Source: Lates calcarifer (lineage: Eukaryota > Chordata > Actinopteri > Centropomidae). Taken from it: 64,000 bases of DNA. The notes under the pieces are model-generated. The model made no database searches and had not been told where the DNA came from. It saw only the letters and a list, made by a program, of their open reading frames with translations. The DNA lies in assembly GCF_001640805.2 (NCBI RefSeq), contig NC_066851.1, positions 23,679,493-23,743,492 on the forward strand. The letters run 5' to 3'. The translations under genes were made by a program, and so were the position numbers. Shown one piece after another: positions 59,025-64,000 of this stretch. The first letter of the stretch is position 1, and each line of letters starts with the position of its first letter.

Positions 59025-59190
59025 GTGTCATTCACACCTTTGCTACTTTACATTCTGTATAAATATCTTCTCTCTCGGTTATTAAAATATAAATTATGGC
59101 ATTTTTTATAAGACCCACAAACCTATTTATGGCTCAGTGCAGGAGCTCATAAGGTATAAGGTGTGTGTGTGTGTGTGTGTGTGTGTGAGT
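58387..59190. repeat. dense TG then CA microsatellite cluster
   Basis: (TG)n lies at 58387-58447 (about 30 units) and 58522-58550, (CA)n at 58750-58802, 58843-58862 and 58993-59020, and (TG)n at 59161-59190. The island between at 59050-59155 (AAATATAAATTATGGCATTT, ATAAGACCCACAAACCTATT) is complex and AT-rich. Confidence 0.9.
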
Positions 59191-59539
59191 GTGTGCACAC
59201 AGGGGGTCATTTCATGTGGTTTTTAATGTGAAAATATTTCTTCTGTATCACCTTTAAGAACCAGTTTATGATTATTAATGTAAGTAAATGCAGAGGTTGT
59301 GCAGACTTATTTTGTGCTTTAGCTTTTGGAGCCAAAAATGAATGATTAAAATCAGATTAGTGCATCGAAATCTTAACACCTGACTGATATGTTTGCTCTC
59401 TCATGAACTTAAGTGCTTCCAGTCAACTTGTGACTTGCAGAGTAATGTCTTTGTCCAGTCTCAGTCTGTTAGTGACGTGGTCATCAGGGCAGAGATAATT
59501 TATTCCAAGAGATTTGAATGTGTAAAATTAATTGTGAGT

Positions 59540-59720
59540 ATTTCTTTCAGATTTGATTCATATTAGAATTAGTTTCATTGGACAATTAAGTTTGCAAAAC
59601 CAGAAAACCGACTTAATGATTTGGTGCTGCGAGGCGACGTACTGCCATGCAAATTTGTTAATTAAAAAAGGAACATTTTACTAATTGCATATGTCTCTTT
59701 TATAAATAAAAAATAGTAGA
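59540..59720. promoter_or_regulatory. candidate conserved non-coding element with octamer and homeodomain motifs
   Basis: The island holds ATGCAAAT (59647-59654, a perfect octamer core), TTAATTAA starting at 59658 and CTAATTGCATATG (59681-59693, a second POU-like site in the opposite sense). It also has CCGACTTAATGATTTGGTGC upstream. POU and homeodomain sites spaced within 50 bp are usual in neural enhancers, which would suit npas3. Confidence 0.4.
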
Positions 59721-59825
59721 AAATGGTGTTGTTAGACTGTTGTTCTGTATTGTCAGAATGATGAATAGTTTACTCCAATGCTGAGAATTTTATTTAGCTT
59801 TTCCAGCCTTTTTGACTTGTTTCCC

Positions 59826-60290
59826 TTTAAAGCAACAATATGTGACTATTTCACCTTAAAATCTCAGCTTCAGAATCACTGTGATGGGTCAGAAAACACC
59901 TCCCTGAACACCTGTTGTTGCAGGTTCAGTCTCCCTCTGACTGAGTGATACAGCAGCTTAAACTGCTGGAATCAGGTCCAGAGAGTTCAGAGAGTAAAGG
60001 CCTTTTCACAAACAGCACGATGCGAATATAGAACGTGAAAATGTGAGATCCTTCCTGTGAATATACAGATGCTCAGGCTCCACTGTGGCTGGTTGCTAAC
60101 ATATTTTTTAGGACGTTTGTGGGACAGTGTGAGATCTTGTGGGGTGAGGAGGCAGAGACCAACCAATGGGATCCTTGTGAATTAATCGTGCGGGAAAAAA
60201 AACTCAGTGTGAAAAGGTTTGATGCTGAACTGTAGATCAGTTAAAAAGACTTAGAAGTCATTAAAAACCAGCGTTCATCTCTGATAGGCA
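59826..60290 (+). repeat. dispersed intronic repeat family, copy C, split by a nested insertion
   Basis: The copy opens TTAAAGCAACAATATGTGAC, continues with AGTCTCCCTCTGACTGAGTG and CAGCTTAAACTGCTGGAATC up to GAGAGTTCAGAG, and is then interrupted. The family resumes at GATGCTGAACTGTAGATCAG (60221) and continues with CAGCGTTCATCTCTGAT. The interrupting segment has its own inverted ends and is listed separately. Confidence 0.65.
59996..60220. mobile_element. nested ~0.22-kb MITE with CCTTTTCACA inverted ends
   Basis: The insert lies inside copy C of the dispersed repeat. Its ends are CCTTTTCACA (60001-60010) and TGTGAAAAGG (60208-60217), a perfect 10-bp inverted repeat. Subterminal GCACGATGCGAATAT on the left and GAATTAATCGTGC on the right also pair as inverted words. 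It has no coding capacity. The target duplication cannot be fixed by eye because the flanking repeat has diverged. The uninterrupted copies at 26.8 and 41.7 kb give the empty-site sequence for comparison. Confidence 0.6.
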
Positions 60291-60699
60291 GATGCTGTTT
60301 GAGGGGTCACATGATAGGAGCGTGACGAATCAGGGAAGGATACGTCGTGACTGATGAGACCCCGATCAGGAAGCGAACGTGGACGTCTGCGACGTCGTTT
60401 CCGACAGTCTCCAGACTAAAACACAACCCTCGAGTTTTCAAACTCAGAGAACCCCGGAGTCGTGTGGAGGACTGGGTTAGGGTTAACAGGACTGCTGCTA
60501 CAGCAAAGTAGACATCTTAACCCGGCCCCTCCCCCACCCTCTACATGTCAGAAACCATGTTGTGAGGCATCATCTACACTTTACTGTGATGTTAGCCGAG
60601 TCCTCCAGTTCTTAAAAGTGTGTATTTATGTGTGTGTGTGTTCCCATCCACTTAGCATTACATACAGCCAGACTGCCGCTTTATACAAAATCAACCTCC

Positions 60700-60910
60700 T
60701 GCTTAGTGAGACAGTAAGCACTGAGAGAGAGAGAGAGAGTAGGAAAAAAGAGGAACATCAGAGGATAGAGACTGAATAGAAAAATGAGAGGGATAAAGAC
60801 GAGACGGGGGGAGAAGGAGAGAAAAATAAACGAGACAGTCAATTAGAGAGACAGAGGCTATCAGTGAGGCTGAGAGAGAGAGGCAGAGAGACAGAGGAGG
60901 AGAGCAGCGG
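60700..60910. repeat. purine-rich block with (GA)n
   Basis: GAGAGAGAGAGAGAGTAGG at 60722 is followed by about 180 bp of mostly purine + strand. The 180-residue minus-strand frame across 60703-61245 is driven by this composition. Confidence 0.7.
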
Positions 60911-62429
60911 GAGTCTCGTCTCGTTATGATCCATCTCGTCTCTTTGTACCAGCTGACATTTTTATGATGCGGCCTGCTGGCTGGGCTAATGGCTTCCTCC
61001 ATTATACTGAGGGAACACAGTGACCCCGACACCCGGATAAACACAGCGCTCACATCAAACCCCTCCCACCTCCCCCAACCTAACCCAACGCTCGCTGCAG
61101 TCTGACTGTGCACGTTTAGCATGAGATGTTCGTTTAAAATGACTGGGTGTTCAGAATATACAGAGAGGCGGTGCCATCGTTTAATCTGATTGGTCCTATC
61201 TGCAAATAAAGGAGACCTCAGATTATGGAAGTCCAGAGCTGCCAATATTAAAGTGAAGTCATTTAATCAAATTTAAATTCATTTTTCCATTTGTGTGAAC
61301 AGGATGTATAATAAAACCAAAATTAGTCCCATTTTGCTTTTCATGTTACGGCCAAAATTTAAATTAAAATCAAAAATTGGTAGACACTGTTGCTGTCTGA
61401 ACTTAAAAATGGAATTATACACTACCCTTTTAAATTAGCTAACAGGCCCAGTTTAACAAGCATGCATGTCACATCATTAACCTTTTTTACACAGCCTCTT
61501 CAAGGTGGAAATATTGCGCCATTATTCTGCCTCGCTGTTCTGTAGAAAAGGTGCGAAAGCTGGAAGAGGTGGGAGTTGTTGTCTCACCTTTACGCTGGCA
61601 GTGGAGCCAGTCACAGACTTGAATCAATGGCCAGTTGGAGACATATTTGTAGGATGCTGATGTGGTCACATGGTGCGAAAGCTCAAAAATCGACCGAAAA
61701 AAATTACATTGCTTTTTTCACCATGTAATATTCACATTCTCAAGAAAAACAGCAAGTGCGATCTCCGTGTAAAAGGAGCCAGTATTAAACCAGTCAGTGT
61801 GTCCATTAATCCAGCGCAGTGTTTCACAGACAAGCAGTGTTCAAACACACATTAATCTAGTTTCAATTCAAGCAGAGGTTCAAAATTCAAACGATACTAA
61901 ATATGTCAGGTTTAGCTTTACAGAAATATGGAACAAGCAGATAAATGGAAATCCTGAATAACAGGACTCTTGAGGTGTTCACCTGACACTGACTGTATAT
62001 ACTGCTTTAAGGTGTGAGGTGATGCAGATTCGTATTGACAGATCATGAGACACTCTGCAACTAACAGCCTGTTGTTTCCGTCTGTAAGCTAACCGCTCTG
62101 ATCTCCCTCCAGCTGTTAAATTCAGGTTAGCTGTCATTTAACAGCGGGATCGTCTTCCACTGATGTCTGATAACAGCAACAGGACTCCTCTCCTAAACTA
62201 AGCACAGTGGGATTGAACCAAAGCATATGAAACACAGAACCTCAATTATCTGGACTACGTCATGTACACATTGGGTGATAATTGTTATCTCCATCCCCCA
62301 CTTCCAGCTGTAATCACTCCAGCCTTTTCTTTTTTTTACCCACAAATCTAATCTTAAACCTAAAAAGAGTTGAGCAGGGGCAGCTGCTGCTTCTTCACAT
62401 AATAAAGTTGTCAAACGCTGCTTCAGCTC

Positions 62430-62780
62430 TCTCGCTGTAGAAACCCGCGGTGTTGCTGTCGGGCCGCTGGCCAAGCCCCCGCTCGGCTCTGCTGCTGCAG
62501 AGACGCCGCTCCGTCCGCCGGCTAAAAGCGCTCACCGTGCATGCTCGCACTTAATAAACGGAGAGTAATTTGGCCAGCTGCGAGTGCGAGATGTTTTGAT
62601 TCCCCAGTCTCGGTGTAAAGAAAAATGGAATGACAGAGGGAGAGGGAAACAGCAGTAATTATAAAACTAATTACAAAATGCTGATGATGCCCATAGGCTT
62701 TGCATAACTAAATTTAGACGAGGAAATTGCTTTCGGCTCCCGACGTGGCTGCTGGGCGTTTCGTTCATCTTTTCTTTTTT
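62430..62780. promoter_or_regulatory. candidate conserved element: CpG-rich left half, homeodomain dyad on the right
   Basis: 62440-62560 is CpG-rich (GAAACCCGCGGTGTTGCTGT, GCCGCTCCGTCCGCCGGCTA). 62560-62760 is complex and AT-richer. GTAATTA (62655-62661) and TAATTAC (62668-62674) form a perfect 7-bp dyad with a 6-bp spacer. TTTGCAT (62699-62705) is an octamer half-site. The words CTTAATAAACGGAGAGTAAT and TGATGATGCCCATAGGCTTT add to the non-repetitive character. No coding frame is recognised. Confidence 0.45.
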
Positions 62781-62919
62781 TTTTTTCTGTCTTTTCCTTC
62801 CTCTCTCTTGTCCTGCATGCTGTCACACACTCACACACCAAAGAGGAAAAAATAATCACCATGGAAACAATTACTCAAACACCTTTCCCCCCCTCTCTGT
62901 CTTTTTTCTTTATTTTGTT

Positions 62920-63120
62920 GGCAAACACAAAACAGCTCCGGGAAGTGTTGTTGTCCAACAATGTGTTGTAATGACAGAAAATATCGTTGCTTGTTTCTGT
63001 TTACCCTCTGAAAGACGTTACAATTAACTAGAACACGGGGACGCTCAGAGAGAGGCAGTGAGAGTCATTCACTCATTGAATCAGGCTGCGTTTCTCTCTG
63101 CGGGTTTGCATATGAAATGA
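62920..63120. promoter_or_regulatory. candidate conserved non-coding element
   Basis: CTCCGGGAAGTGTTGTTGTC, CAACAATGTGTTGTAATGAC, GTTACAATTAACTAGAACAC and GGGTTTGCATATGAAATGAC contain Sox-like ACAAT words, CAATTAA and a TTTGCATA POU-like site. It is continuous in character with the island at 62430-62780, split by a pyrimidine run. Confidence 0.3.
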
Positions 63121-63479
63121 CATGTTTTTGTCTCACTGAGTGTCGACACAGATTTGGCATCAGAACTCAGTTCTGATGCCTGATTTTCCTCCGGAGTGAT
63201 TGCAGTGAAGAAGTCGGATGTTTGGTTACACTTTGGTCAATCCAGTCTGGTTCTGTGCACGATTACTGTCGTGATCTCCGTGATGCACTGTGATCAGCTC
63301 AGTTAAAAGAAGAAGTTTGGTCTGGTTCAGTGGTGGAGAACATATCTGGATATTCACGACCCAAATGTGATCAGAACCTATGATGCAGGTGATGCAATTA
63401 ATGATAAAAGACCCAGTTTATCTTGCTGACATTGTTGAGGTTCATTTGAAAGGTTTTTAAGGCAAGTCTGGAGGAGATT

Positions 63480-63960
63480 CCTGAAGCTTGCTCTGGGTAA
63501 TTAAGGAACTGCTGACAGCATTTTAGGGCCATTTAAGGTTCAAGGGTTTAAAAGGATTTTACAAATCTTCTAGGATGTCTTTGAATGGTTGCAGATGTCA
63601 TTTGAGGAGTCTATCTCCGGTCTCAGCAGTTTGGGTTGTTTTTCTAAAGAGATGTACAGGTTTTTGGGTGTTGTAGAGTTTTCTATTGATCTTTTAGGGG
63701 TTGCAGATGTCATTTCAAGGGTTCAGAAGTTGTTTAAGACAATTTGAGTTATTTTTACAGGATTTTGTGGATGTTTAGACATGTTTTAGCAAGTTGCAAA
63801 TATTATTTTTTAAATGGGTTTTTAGGGCTTTTAGGGGATTTCAAGGATTTTAGAGGTCTTTGAAGAGTTCTGGGAGGGGGTTTCAGGTGTCATCAAGGGA
63901 CTGTATTTTTGGCGTTGCAAGTGTTGTTGAAGGTTTCACAGCATCAAGGTCAAAAGGGAG
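63480..63960. repeat. degenerate tandem-like array at the right edge
   Basis: T- and G-rich sequence repeats related words at roughly 90-120 bp. GGTTGCAGATGTCATTTGAG is at 63589, GGTTGCAGATGTCATTTCAA at 63699, AGTTGCAAATATTATTT at 63792, a shorter TTTCAGGTGTCATCAAGGG near 63880 and TTGCAAGTGTTGTTGAAGG near 63914. TTTTAGGG words recur between them. The array is too diverged to define a clean unit by eye and may continue past the window. Confidence 0.5.
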
Positions 63961-64000
63961 TCAGTGATTGTTTTCAGGGATTTTAAACATCTTTTACACT

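Larger units (their letters stand above)
54564..64000 (+). other. npas3: intron of npas3 downstream of the bHLH exon
   Basis: The donor GTAGGA starts at 54564, and no exon encoding the NPAS3 PAS-A region was found before the window ends, so this intron is at least 9.4 kb. It holds CA/TG arrays (55.7-59.2 kb), a polypyrimidine block (57.7-58.25 kb), a nested repeat insertion near 60 kb and AT-rich complex islands at 59.5-59.7 and 62.4-63.1 kb. I see nothing assignable in 54620-55700, 56400-56970, 60320-60700 and 61250-62420. 61490-61860 looks like a degraded dispersed repeat, since the word GGTGCGAAAGCT occurs twice, but I cannot name it. Confidence 0.6.

Noticed and set aside
60703..61245. 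180-codon minus-strand open frame
   Set aside because: The C-terminal half is derived from a GA-rich tract, and the N-terminal half shows no recognisable domain or flanking splice signals that would make it an exon.
54564..64000. Search for the NPAS3 PAS-A exon
   Set aside because: No frame resembling the expected Ser-Ala-Leu-Ala-Ile-Glu-Val-Phe region was found, so the next exon lies beyond the window.
1..64000. tRNA genes, SINE A/B boxes, rRNA, CRISPR arrays, bacterial operons
   Set aside because: No GGTTCGA-type B box in proper context, no cloverleaf, no direct-repeat/spacer array and no bacterial gene organisation were seen.

Overview
The window is vertebrate intronic DNA, almost certainly from a ray-finned (teleost) fish. 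One exon can be assigned with confidence: 54319-54563 on the + strand. It encodes the basic helix-loop-helix (bHLH) domain of a class I bHLH-PAS transcription factor and matches NPAS3 better than its paralogue NPAS1. The rest reads as the large introns flanking that exon. The fish assignment rests on the very high density of CA/TG microsatellites, on two degraded retrotransposon 3' ends of a kind common in teleost genomes, and on several short inverted-repeat DNA elements. Nothing looks bacterial or viral: there is no operon, rRNA, tRNA, CRISPR array or integrase.

Layout. 1-24641 is intron with many simple repeats and several islands of complex, partly GC-rich sequence that look like conserved non-coding elements. 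24642-24740 is a candidate 99-bp cassette exon with good splice signals. Its phase would join it in frame to the bHLH exon. 24741-54318 is intron holding a 1-kb AGT/ATC trinucleotide array (36.2-37.5 kb), long polypyrimidine and polypurine blocks (27.4-28.35, 44.7-45.8 kb), a putative CTCF site, a 0.45-kb inverted-repeat transposon, a 0.36-kb foldback element and a LINE 3' end just before the exon. 54564-64000 is the next intron, with further microsatellites, a nested inverted-repeat insertion, AT-rich regulatory-looking blocks with paired homeodomain and octamer motifs, and a degenerate repeat array at the right edge. Neither the initiator methionine exon nor the PAS-domain exons of NPAS3 lie in the window.

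How it works together. NPAS3 pairs through its bHLH and PAS domains with an ARNT-type partner and acts in neural and lung development. Its introns are known in mammals to be rich in conserved and lineage-accelerated enhancers, so complex AT-rich islands in otherwise repetitive intron are the natural place to look for function here. Most open reading frames in the window are artefacts of simple repeats, such as Cys-Val or His-Thr runs from CA/TG and Ser-Leu-Pro or Glu-Arg runs from GA/CT. They are not annotated as genes.
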